In this document: positions 55,481-64,000 of the stretch, piece by piece
Position numbering within the stretch: position 1 is the first letter of the stretch
Layout: every line of letters begins with the position of its first letter
NCBI GenBank assembly: GCA_934045075.1
Contig: OW203727.1
Coordinates: 24,131,311 to 24,195,310 of the forward strand
Source: Yponomeuta sedellus
Taxonomy: Eukaryota; Arthropoda; Insecta; Lepidoptera; Yponomeutidae
DNA length: 64,000 nt
Direction: 5' to 3'
Program-made: the position numbers and the translations under genes
The notes under the pieces: generated by a model
Told to the model about the DNA's origin: nothing
What the model saw: only the letters and a program-made list of their open reading frames with translations
Database searches by the model: none

Positions 55481-55765
55481 TATTAGGCATTATTATTACA
55501 CATTAGGTATTAATACAAAGTACAGTTAAATTTTTAGATGATACAGCATTGGTATGATAATAAAATTTGTATCGATGAGTAGAATAACCAACTTTAGTTT
55601 CAGGTGGCCCTTATGGAATCCTCAATGTATAAATAAATAATTGATGTTTGAGAGGTTAGCATGATCAGTCCTCGAACCACTGTCCCTTCACCTTGTCAGT
55701 CTTAGGCTATGTAACCTTTGCGAATTTAATAAATATGTACCTATTGTTTATTAAAAATATTGCAG

Positions 55766-56047
55766 AAGCTGTACTTCTATCATATTTGTTGCATGTTCAC
55801 GCTCTGAATACTGATGAACCGTTACCTGGTGACCTGCAATTTCCCACAAATAACAACAAAGAACAGCTCAACAGTAGTGTCGACAGCAGCAAGCTATAGT
55901 TCTCAATAAAACGCCCGTGAAATACGCGCGTTGTTTATTCGATGGCTTTTAGATTTAGCTGATTTATTAATTGAGCGATTCCGTAATAAACGTCAACGTA
56001 ATACTGCAGCGAAGCTAGAGGAAATGGGTGCAGTTTTAGCTGGATAA
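55766..56047 (+). pseudogene. Possible terminal exon of an unrecognised gene, with one frameshift
   Basis: An acceptor-like TTATTAAAAATATTGCAG precedes an open stretch reading EAVLLSYLLHVHALNTDEPL, PGDLQFPTNNNKEQLNSSVD and SSKL to a stop at 55897. From 55899 another frame continues as VLNKTPVKIRALFIRWLLDL, ADLLIERFRNKRQRNTAAKL and EEMGAVLAG to TAA at 56045. Both parts have normal protein composition, a hydrophobic start and a basic amphipathic segment, unlike the repeats around. The two frames differ by one base, so a single deletion could have split one exon. Identity unknown. It could be a decayed duplicate, a real 3' exon with a sequencing error, or chance. Confidence 0.4.
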
Positions 56048-56577
56048 ACTGGCCTAAGTTACGGCGATAATCTCGGTTCTTAACCCCGAAAAATGGCTGT
56101 TGAATGTGAGGATAAAGTATCGATGATCCGCCATGAAAGTGCGAATTTGCCGACGTTTAATCAGGAGCCAACTTCGATATTCGCCCATAGACCAATTTCA
56201 TTCGATATAAGTAACAATATTTCTAATTAGTTAGACTTAATACGCACACATATTCACACACACAAACATTCACACACAATCTCACAAACAAACACACGCA
56301 CCTTAATATGAGTGGCTAATAACTGTTTTGTTTTCTCTAATTATTTTATTTTTGTTTTTCTTGCATGCAAATAACATTGTTCTCGTCGTCGTCCGCTCAC
56401 ATTAAGTAGTCCGCTCAATGTATCTTGCCGAAAGTTTGTACGCACATGTTTTATGTTTTAATTTAATGTCACCTTCTCCTAAGATACCGGTTTTTCGCTT
56501 AGTTTAGGAGACAGGATGCAACGACAAGAATATTGTACAATAGATTTAGCACTAAACGATTGTAGTAATTTTTTTGC
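56048..56577. other. No feature beyond the CA-rich tract
   Basis: If the exon at 55766 is real this would be 3' flanking DNA. No AATAAA lies just after the TAA. Confidence 0.4.
56245..56320 (+). repeat. CA-rich low-complexity tract
   Basis: Interrupted ACAC runs with ACAAAC variants, no single unit. Confidence 0.7.
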
Positions 56578-56690
56578 ATGTAAAATTTTGGTATGGGTGG
56601 AATTTTTATTCCTCTAAATAAGTTTTTAAAATTGTCCTTAGCACGGGTTAGTGCATTAAAAATAAAAATACTATAATATTTTGGTACTCA
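56578..56690 (+). mobile_element. Unit F 3' fragment
   Basis: Begins at GGTATGGGTGGAATTTTTA, the end of the tRNA-like domain, and continues through the 3' tail to AAAAATACTATAA. 5' truncated. Confidence 0.65.
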
Positions 56691-56779
56691 AAATAAACAA
56701 TTTATTTATTATTTATATATTATTTTGGCCACTTAAGAAACTTAAGAAATAATGGTTTAAGTAGTAGTGTAATAATGGT

Positions 56780-56968
56780 TTGCAAATTACTTAAGCCAGC
56801 TGTTGCTGCCTGTACGTAATACAGAGAGTTTTGTAAAGAGGTTTAAAATTGCACGGAGGCCGCGTAGTCGCCTATTAGCTCAGTTGGGAGAGCGCTGGTA
56901 CGGTTAGCCATAGGTCGTGGGTTCGAGTCTCGGCATGGGTGAAATTTTTAGCCTCTAAACAGGTTTGA
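56780..56968 (+). mobile_element. Unit F divergent copy
   Basis: Leader, tRNA-like domain with A box TAGCTCAGTTGG and B box GGTTCGAGTCTC, and end CCTCTAAACAGG. More substitutions than other copies, so older. Confidence 0.7.
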
Positions 56969-57039
56969 AGCAAAATTCATGGTTTTGTCACAATGATGTC
57001 TTTCACAGTTAGCGTGGTGTTGCTACTATATAGGCCTCG

Positions 57040-57355
57040 GCATCTACGTAATTAAATGACTTATACAGCACCTAGTGGCATCTTCACTCACACTAGATGG
57101 GTGAAGGGACCACTCGGATGCTGCAGTGCCTGGGATTGAGTTTGCGATGGTGTAGGCTTGCCCAGCACTTATACCATCCTGACAGTTCAATCGGCCTAGG
57201 CCACAGGAAAGAATCCGCACGTATTGCTTCTATAAGTTTACATATGTACATAACTTAGGAAACAAAGTCAATGGTACATGCCGGGATTTGAACCACGACC
57301 TCCTGATTGAAAGGCCGGCCGGCGTTTTATCGCTCTTCTACCATCACCGCTTTAA
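57040..57355 (-). mobile_element. T3-long SINE copy with head
   Basis: CACCTAGTGGCATCTTCACT through GGATGCTGCAGTGCCTGG to GAAACAAAGTCAATGGTACA and a head with GGGATTTGAACC ending at CTACCATCACCGC. Contains a small CCGGCCGGC duplication in the head. Confidence 0.65.
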
Positions 57356-57459
57356 CAACATTAAATTTGTATAAGAAGCAAAAGTTATATATTAAACGGG
57401 TCTCGCGAATCATTAAGAAATACTAGAAGCAAAAGTGGTACCCCAATTGACTGATACGA

Positions 57460-57600
57460 GTGTCACAGGCCTTCTCTTAGAGAGAGAGAGAGAGAGTATG
57501 GGCTCAATTGCTACGCAAGCCTACCGGGGATTGGCAGTTTCAAGCGCAGAGGTATTTGAACACCTCAGACACTCAGGTTCTCTCACGATATTTCATTTTC
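57460..57600 (-). mobile_element. T3-like SINE fragment
   Basis: GGCCTTCTCTTAGAGAGAGA, GGATTGGCAGTTTCAAGCGC and CACCTCAGACACTCAGG match the 3' half of T3 relatives (compare 2560 and 20805). The following minisatellite may have grown from its end. Confidence 0.5.
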
Positions 57601-57612
57601 ATTCTGATTCTA

Positions 57613-57725
57613 GTTCTCGTTCTCGTTCTCGTTCTCGTTATCGTTCTCGTTCTCGTTCTCGTTCTCGTTCTAGTTCTCATTATCATTCTCGTTCTCATTT
57701 TCATTCACATTCTTATTTTCATTTT
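57613..57725 (+). repeat. TTCTCG/TTCTCA minisatellite
   Basis: About 18 imperfect hexamers, the first half mostly TTCTCG and the second drifting to TTCTCA, TTATCA and TTTTCA. Its six-base period gives spurious Ser-Arg and Leu-Val open frames. Confidence 0.88.
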
Positions 57726-57761
57726 CAATTTATAATTTTCAGTCTCATTCTCATTATAATA

Positions 57762-57802
57762 TTTTTAATGCACTAACCCGTGCTAAGGACAATTTTAAAA
57801 AT
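57762..57802 (-). mobile_element. Unit F tail fragment
   Basis: The inverted tail TGCACTAACCCGTGCTAAGG followed by ACAATTTTAAAAAT, right after the TTCTCG minisatellite. Confidence 0.6.
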
Positions 57803-59424
57803 ATATTCATTAAAAACTCATTATCATTTTCATTTCATGATAATTAAATTTTTATTTTATTTAATTTTCATTCAATTTCTTTACGACATAAATTGTACGC
57901 TGGCGTTGACCTGTACCTTAAAACGAAATCCCTGAAGAAAAATGGCAAAGTAAACTCGGATGAACCATTGCGAGTGCTGAGAATAGACCTGTCGAAACGA
58001 TGATTAGTCAAATGGGGTATTAAGGTGATGCCCCGGCCCGGCGCTCCACGAGGCATTTATCCCGATAAGTCCCGGACTGGCGCCCTAGAATGCAAAGGCA
58101 CAGATGTTTCAGATCTACACCGTCTCGTATGGTTTGAAGGGCATAGCAAAATGAACGCTGAACTACCGAATACGCTAGTTTTTTCTAAAGACACTCCTTT
58201 AATAATAATATATCTCAAGACAAACTCGAATCAAGCGAATCGAGTAGCCATGTTTTTACATTTAATTTGAAAAACATGGCTACAAAGCCAGTCATTACAG
58301 CACCGTTTGATACATATAGTTTATCTTGTCCTATGCTGCCTAGAGTTATTTTTTACGATAGATAATAAGAAAATGACTGACACCGCAAAAAAAAACTCGT
58401 TCCGGTATACAAGTGGACTAAAATTTGATGTTGATGAAGCGAAAGACATTGGTCAAGAGCGTAGATTTTATTTAGGAGTAAAAACTAAAATATCTATCTT
58501 GTTGTGATGAAAAAAATGGAATTAAAAAATCAGTGAAAAGTTAGCATTGCTTTATTATCATCATCATCATCAGCCCGGTAAACCCCACTGCTGGGTATAT
58601 GCCTCTTCATTTCTTCATTGCTTTATTAGCCAGCATTCAAAGCAAATTCAATAACATGTAAATTCGCTTCCACCGTATTGGGAGCAAACTTTTAAAGGAA
58701 GTTCTTTACAAAGCAGTTGATTGGTTTCATGATAGGATCTAGGGTAGCTTGTAAAGTGAGCCACTCTCTTTTAAATGTAGGTAACAGTTAAGAACTCTCA
58801 GAAAAAAACCGACCAAGTGCGAGTCGGACTCGCTCAACGACGGTTTCGTACAAATTTGTAGATAGCTTACACATTATAAATGGTTTAGAAACCCAGTCTC
58901 GCATAGTTTTTTCTGAGCTCATCTCGAATTTCAAATATTTTTGTATGATTTAATTACATGTGTTTAGTCTGCAGGACTAAACATATGTAATTGTTTGCAG
59001 GACTTGCCAATTCAACCACCGCTCTTCTGAAGCTCAAACTCAATCAAACTTTGTACCTAAGCTGTAACTCGTGCCATACGGTCCTTCTGAACCTACACAT
59101 CAATTGCAGTGCGAAGGCTGCCGATTGAAAAACGAACGGGAACTGTCTGGAGGTTTTTAAAAGAGCTATGGCGCCGGATCGCGTTTAAAGGTGCTCGAAG
59201 ACAAATGATCGTGTCGACGCGCCCGCCCCGGATCTTGACCGATCGTTGGGCACGAACGTACTGAGGCGAGAATGACCGAACGTCAGCTCGAGAGTAATAT
59301 TAAAGACCTTTGGCTCTACTCTGTATGTATGTCTTAAGCGCAATATTATATTCGCTATAGATGGAGTCCTAATTTCACGGACAAATACAACCGGACCAGA
59401 TTTTACATAACTCCTTATAGCAAA
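57803..59424. other. No gene recognised
   Basis: An 81-codon plus frame at 58025-58270 and a 66-codon frame at 58307 show no motif. Repeat traces lie at 58560 and 58805. Confidence 0.4.
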
Positions 59425-59720
59425 GAATGTTGCGTTGGTTTAGACATGTAGGACACCCAATGGGTGTAACATAGAGAAACCTAAATAGATTTTAACACCT
59501 ACATGTATGTCACCTATGTTAAACAAAATAAATGATTTGATTGATTGATGAAGGAAGAAAGATTGACGAAACAAATATATACTGCGAATGTGAGTGAAGG
59601 GCTGGTAAGGAACGTCCCAGGCGGACATACATCGACCAAATAGGGGATGTATTAGCAAAGGCGAAGATAAAAAGTATCCGGAACCGGCGTGCGTGCGTGC
59701 AACGACTTATGAACGATGAT

Positions 59721-60438
59721 TATGCTATTTTTATTTTTAATGCACTAACCCGTGCTAAGGACAATTTTAAAAAAATAGCTCAGTTGGATAGAGCGCTGGC
59801 ACGGATAGCCAGAGGTCGCGGGTTCGAATCCCGGCATGGGTGGAATTTTTAGCCTTTAAATAGGTTTTTTAAAATTGTCCTTAGCACGGGTTAGTGCATT
59901 AAAAATAAAAATAGTATAATCATGTGGGTACAGCGATATCATTCCGATGTAAAAACCTAACTGCAAAGTACAGTCTATTTATTCTTACTTGTCCAATTTA
60001 GTAAACAAGATTCTACCCTTAAACTGTGAGTTTTTATTCCAAAACTGCCATATTTCCATAAATGAAGTAAACTGGAACACTCTTTTAGATAACACGCTGC
60101 CAATTTTATAAAAATAGTTCATGATAATTCATGAATTTGCGAGAAAATGTCTAGTTGAGGCATCTAATCTCAATTTTAAGGTTAGAATCTTGTTTACTAA
60201 ATTGGACAAGTAAGAATAAATAGACTGTAGGTAGTCGGGGCTGTAAGTGATGCAATCTACTTCAACCAGATGTCGCTGCCTGTACGTAATACAGAGAATA
60301 GAGTAAAGAGGTTAGAAATTTCACTGATGCCGGTGAGTCGCCCATTAGCTCAGTTAGATAGAGCGCTGGCACGGATAGCCAGAGGTCGCGGGTTCGAATC
60401 CCGGCATGGGTGGAATTTTCAGCCTTTAAATAGGTTTT
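59721..60438 (+). mobile_element. Unit F composite (inverted tail, tRNA-like unit, second tRNA-like unit) with target duplication
   Basis: TTATGAACGATGAT at 59707-59720 recurs at 60439-60452, bounding the whole composite as one insertion. It opens with the inverted tail (CTATTTTTATTTTTAATGCA), then a tRNA-like domain (TAGCTCAGTTGG A box, GGTTCGAATCC B box), the forward tail and leader, a second tRNA-like domain at about 60342-60413, and ends TAGGTTTTTT. The M1 MITE at 59971 is a later insertion. The target is a LINE-D fragment. Confidence 0.88.
59971..60227 (+). mobile_element. M1 MITE copy nested in unit F
   Basis: Complete 45-bp inverted ends and TA at 59969-59970 and 60228-60229. Removing the element and one TA joins CTGCAAAG-TA-GGTAGTCGG, the unit F sequence seen intact at other copies, which proves the insertion point. 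Confidence 0.92.
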
Positions 60439-60559
60439 TTATGAACGATGATGAAGCGAAGGTGATCTGTCAGGATCGTGGCAAGTGGCAATCCCTGGTC
60501 TCTGCCAACCCCTCTGGGATACATGCTTGAGGTTTTGTATGTATGTATGTATGTAAGTC

Positions 60560-60735
60560 CTTATAACATAACAGCGAATGTTTAGGTATCATGATATATG
60601 CTTGACAGGCCTTTCAGATGGAGAGTATATGGTTAATCACCACGCAGGCCCACGGCCTGTTGGCAATTTTAAGCGCTAACATATATGAACATTATATGAA
60701 CTCCTCACGCACTCAGGTTTTGTCACGATGTTCTT
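60560..60735 (-). mobile_element. T3-like SINE fragment
   Basis: GGCCTTTCAGATGGAGAG, TTGGCAATTTTAAGCGCTAA and TCAGGTTTTGTCACGATG show the T3 3' half in decayed form. Confidence 0.45.
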
Positions 60736-60897
60736 CTGCACTTGGTTAATTATATTATTATTATGTAATAACATTTACATTACGCTTATGTTCTTCTTAG
60801 TGTACAATACAGTAAAATAATAACTATCATAATAGTAAGTATAGTTAAATTATAAAATTTATGAAAGAAAATTAAGTAATAAAATATCAAACAACAT

Positions 60898-60945
60898 ATT
60901 CGTATCAACCCTTGTATGTCCTCACTGCTGGGTCTGGACTCCCCC
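60898..60945 (-). mobile_element. 5S-SINE terminal fragment
   Basis: CGTATCAACCCTTGTATGTC and CACTGCTGGG match the inverted 3' end. It runs straight into a P-family fragment. Confidence 0.5.
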
Positions 60946-61020
60946 CAGCAATAAATTACTGCGCGATTAAGCCCCGAAAATATTCTAATAATGGTTCAAG
61001 ACGCGAAAGTATAAAATGTG
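60945..61020 (+). mobile_element. P element 3' fragment
   Basis: AGCAATAAATTACTGCGCGA, TTAAGCCCCGAAAATATTCT and CGCGAAAGTATAAAATGTG match the right end of P. Confidence 0.6.
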
Positions 61021-61296
61021 ATGTATGACATAGTCTTTAATCAGCTCTATAGTGAGCGCGAGCCGTTAGAAACAACAACTGGGATGTTCTTTTGGTGGTA
61101 TCTATTAGTTGGACACGCTGCAAATGTGTTTTTGTTTAACTCTTTCCTTTTCCTGGGGTTGGACAGGTTATTTTTCGGGTGCGCGATTTTTTTGTATTCA
61201 TTCTATTCAGTTTTTTCAGCTTGCGGTGCGTGGCGAATGCCAAAATACGGTGAGTGCCTACCTCTAGGGTTCAACTTAAATTTATGCTTGTACGGT

Positions 61297-61356
61297 ATCA
61301 ACCCTTTGTATGGCCCCATTGCTGGGGCACGGTTCTCCTCCTGCATCGCGAGAAGG
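61297..61356 (-). mobile_element. 5S-SINE terminal fragment
   Basis: GGTATCAACCCTTTGTATGG through CTGCATCGCGAGAAGG match the inverted last 60 bp of the family. Confidence 0.5.
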
Positions 61357-63263
61357 AATTGGTTCCTTGATTATTGATAATAGTTTGTATGTAGTATGTA
61401 CTACGGTCTAGAAATGAGATCGGGTTTCTAATTTTCAACGTATTTTTGTGTCAAAATGACAACGATGTCTGGAATGAAAGCCAGTACAATGCATTAGTTC
61501 TTTGTTTTATAATAATTTTGTAAACTTTGTTATTTAAGAACTTTGAATAGACTAAATTTCGATTTGTTTTCTCCATGTTTTCTCCAAAGCGATCTAGATA
61601 TTGAGATGGACACCTAGTTTAACTTTTGACGTTCAATATGTCACAGTTTCTGAGTAAAATTGAATAAAATACTTTGACAATCAATCAAATTGGCGAGGCA
61701 TCGTGAGGCAGATGGCATCAGCCCACATAAAGGATCAAGGCGTCTCTGTCAGAATCGTACCGATGAAGAAGACCTCGTAGACAATATTCAACATCCTGAG
61801 TCACCGGCCACACAGAAAGGACGTGGGACGAGGGCGCGGAGGAGACGGTACGGGCGCGCCTCTGCCCCGTTTCTACTGTTTGGGTTTTGCCCTTCAGTAA
61901 ATTTTGTGTGGAAAGTCCCTTGAGTGACTTTTCCGCGCCTGTGTGGCCGCTGGCTAAAGGAAATTGCGACCAGTTCGTCGGAGCACATGCTGACCCTATC
62001 GTTCCTTGGATTAGATTCAATAAGTTATGGAGATGGTATTTGCAGGGACAGGATGGAAAGGGACTCATTTCATCTAAAAACTGTGCCAGTCACTGCAGCG
62101 TCTGATCCAACACACAACTGTCGAGAGTAGTGAAGAGTAACTACCAGAAATGGTTAAGAAATTACCGCCTCACTCTTTAAAGCACCAGCATCAAATTTCC
62201 TCTCTCTATTAGTGTGCCTTACTTTTCTAAGAAAAGCCTAACTTTTGACTCTCTCTCATTGAATATTCGGAGCAATGTACGCTCAGTCAGGTTAGCCTAA
62301 AGTGCGAAGTAACACTTCCACTATCAGCCCCACTGAACTATTGGGCAAGTCGCAGCTCATTCGCCAAAGATGCATTGCTCTGCCGACTCGGATAGTTCCC
62401 GCCGTAAATCAGTTTGCAACGAAGAGGTGTTGTGGGTAGATAGGGTCGACCTTTCTATTGAAAGTTGAGGATAGTTTGTAAAAGACGAGGGAAGCGCTGA
62501 AAAGCCAATACTACTCATCTCTGCTTCTCATGAATTGCTGCAAATATCCTGTCGGTATTTTTTGTTGGGTGAATTAGCTTAAAACAAAGTGGTTCACAGA
62601 AACTTGTAGCAGAAAGCTGTTTGAGTTTGAGAATTAGAAATTTGTTCATCCCATGTGTAAATAAATCCATGAGTAAAATTTATTCGAGCCTTTGTATAGA
62701 CAAAATGGATTTTGTCCTCATGATTACAAGTGATAATACCGTCAACCCTAGGTTTTTGGACCGCAACGGTTTAGCAAAGACTTTAAAATAAAACATGTTT
62801 TGCCACCAACGCGCTAAAAAAAACGGTAAGTAAACCGAGTCCTGAGATGCTAATTGGTGTTTTATCGCGAGATGGCTACAAGAGACAGGCCAGAATGCGA
62901 ATGATTCTTTGGTAGCAGATCTTCAAATTAATATTTACTTTTAGAAAATATTGGGCATTGCATATAAAATACAAACATACACATCTGATTACTAGTATTA
63001 TTTGTACTAATATAGCCAGTAATACAAGTAGATGTATTAAGATACTACGATACTATAATAATTCTTTCTGTGATATAAACTTATTCTCCATGAAACATTA
63101 TACGGCTAAGAAATTAAAACCAATAAAACTAAATAAAAGGCCCGTATTTATTTCGCTTCACAAATATTAGTTAAAAATATTAGTTTACCATTGACACGCT
63201 AAGAAGGAGGAATATTAGTTGTACATTAAATACTGGTAGATATTGAAAAATTACATAATATTG
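61357..63263. other. No gene recognised
   Basis: 61680-62140 is GC-richer with several overlapping frames on both strands (up to 116 codons) but no recognised motif. From 62200 the DNA is AT-rich. Confidence 0.4.
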
Positions 63264-63475
63264 TATAGGGAAGAGCGGGTGATCGTGCTCTTCCACTATA
63301 AAGGGAAATTTCCCGCCAGGCAGATCGTATGCCTGGGGACGGCCGGTCCAACTATTGTTAGTCGGACGTTATATTTAGTATGTCATTGAAACACTTTGAT
63401 TGCGCGATGCAGGAATGTTGGAGTTTGTACTGCGCGCGCAGAGTTGACATGTGCTCGCCACATCACTCCCCTTCA
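63264..63475 (+). repeat. R repeat, first copy of a direct repeat pair
   Basis: 63264-63389 is identical to 63875-64000 (offset 611) and contains GGGAAGAGCGGGTGATCGTG, GGGAAATTTCCCGCC and TATGCCTGGGGACGGCCGGT. Unlike older R copies the start (TATAGGG) is abrupt. TATAAAG at about 63297 could act as a promoter element if these are terminal repeats. Confidence 0.7.
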
Positions 63476-63874
63476 AGACCGTAGCTACGCATAGCTAGGT
63501 CTGATAGGAATCGAAGTCTGTGCTCTAAAGCCTGCAAGTGCCGGATGACGCTGAGTCAGTGAGTCGACTAGCGGTTGAGGGTGTTCGGCGGCTAACAGTC
63601 ACTTCACCGGCGACAGTACCATGGATGGCGCCCGCGCATGTGGTAGGAACCGGTGAAGGCTGCTGTACCACTGGCAACGTGTACGTGTACTGTTGCTGTG
63701 TGGCTGCCGTGCCGAGGGGTTGGAGGAAGATCACCATCAGTCCCAGTGGTCGGTGCGTTGACTGTAGTGGAACTGACGAAGTGAGAGGGAAGATAGCTGG
63801 CCTTGCTTTGAGACTGTATGTGGGGTGCTGCGAAAGCGAAGGAAGGTTGACAATGATCACGTTGGAGTCACCAC

Positions 63875-64000
63875 TATAGGGAAGAGCGGGTGATCGTGCT
63901 CTTCCACTATAAAGGGAAATTTCCCGCCAGGCAGATCGTATGCCTGGGGACGGCCGGTCCAACTATTGTTAGTCGGACGTTATATTTAGTATGTCATTGA
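63875..64000 (+). repeat. R repeat, second copy, cut by the window edge
   Basis: Identical to 63264-63389 over all 126 visible bases. The 485 bases between the pair are GC-richer than their surroundings. Open frames there (63525-63962 minus, 63538-63879 plus) overlap each other and the repeat, and resemble nothing recognised. Confidence 0.7.

Larger units (their letters stand above)
59425..60545 (+). mobile_element. LINE-D fragment split by nested insertions
   Basis: Pieces are 59425-59450 (MLRWF), 59548-59720 (KEERLTKQIYTANVSEG, IKSIRNRRACVQRL) and 60439-60545 (NDDEAKVICQDRGKWQSLVS), ending in (GTAT)n. A small tail insert with ATTGATTG separates the first two pieces, and the unit F composite separates the last two. 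Confidence 0.75.

Noticed and set aside
57435..57776. 113-codon frame with Ser-Arg repeats, like an SR protein
   Set aside because: The repeats are the TTCTCG minisatellite, and a second frame gives Leu-Val repeats over the same bases.
61018..61377. 119-codon hydrophobic frame resembling a membrane protein
   Set aside because: Phe/Leu richness follows from T-rich DNA, and the frame ends inside a 5S-SINE fragment. No family resemblance was seen.
63525..63962. 145-codon minus frame near the window end
   Set aside because: It overlaps a plus frame of 113 codons, runs into the R repeat and has low-complexity Pro/Ser/Thr composition without motifs. GC-rich DNA lacking stops is enough to explain it.

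Overview
This window looks like repeat-dense intergenic or intronic DNA from a moth or butterfly (Lepidoptera). The evidence is AT-rich DNA, introns with GT/AG borders, RTE-type LINE tails ending in GAA or GAC repeats, a cecropia-type mariner, a Transib transposon, and many short retroposons with pol III promoter boxes. No complete host gene was recognised. The family assignments come from reading translations and motifs by eye; no database was searched.

Layout. 1-12 kb: scattered tRNA-like SINEs, LINE 3' ends, a Harbinger-type MITE (5898-6088), a 5S-rRNA-like SINE (6519-6904), a TA-target MITE (9374-9631) and an isolated promoter-like motif cluster (11013-11068). 12-21 kb: a tandem array and two inverted dimers of a tRNA-like retroposon unit (called unit F here), plus LINE 3' remnants. 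21.1-22.9 kb: a decayed Harbinger (HARBI1-like) transposase with a SINE in its intron. 26.5-27 kb: a cluster of near-perfect palindromes. 27.7-30.6 kb: the best coding feature, a Transib/RAG1-core-like transposase on the minus strand with an intact two-exon frame of 654 codons inside imperfect terminal inverted repeats. 31-44 kb: LINE fragments, 5S-like SINEs, palindromic retroposons and MITEs, often nested. 44.8-45.8 kb: a dead mariner. 46.1 kb: a long hairpin around a TA microsatellite. 49-50 kb: a six-unit tandem array of about 180 bp. 55.8-56.0 kb: a possible broken terminal exon of unknown identity. 59.4-60.5 kb: a LINE interrupted by unit F, itself interrupted by a MITE. 63.3-64 kb: a perfect direct repeat cut by the window edge.

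The strongest cross-cutting pattern is fold-back structure in elements flanked by 10-14 bp direct repeats. Unit F, two palindromic families (H and P) and one GAA-tailed retroposon all occur as inverted duplications bounded by target-site duplications of the length expected from LINE-driven retroposition. The other notable items are the intact Transib gene and a SINE family whose head resembles 5S rRNA.

Names used below: unit F (tRNA-like retroposon), T1/T2/T3 (other tRNA-like SINEs), 5S-SINE, G1 (GAA-tailed non-coding retroposon), LINE-A/B/C/D (RT C-terminal fragments), M1 (TA-target MITE), H and P (palindromic retroposons), R (unclassified repeat near the window end). Most stretches with no entry are under 300 bases and showed nothing recognisable; longer ones are listed.
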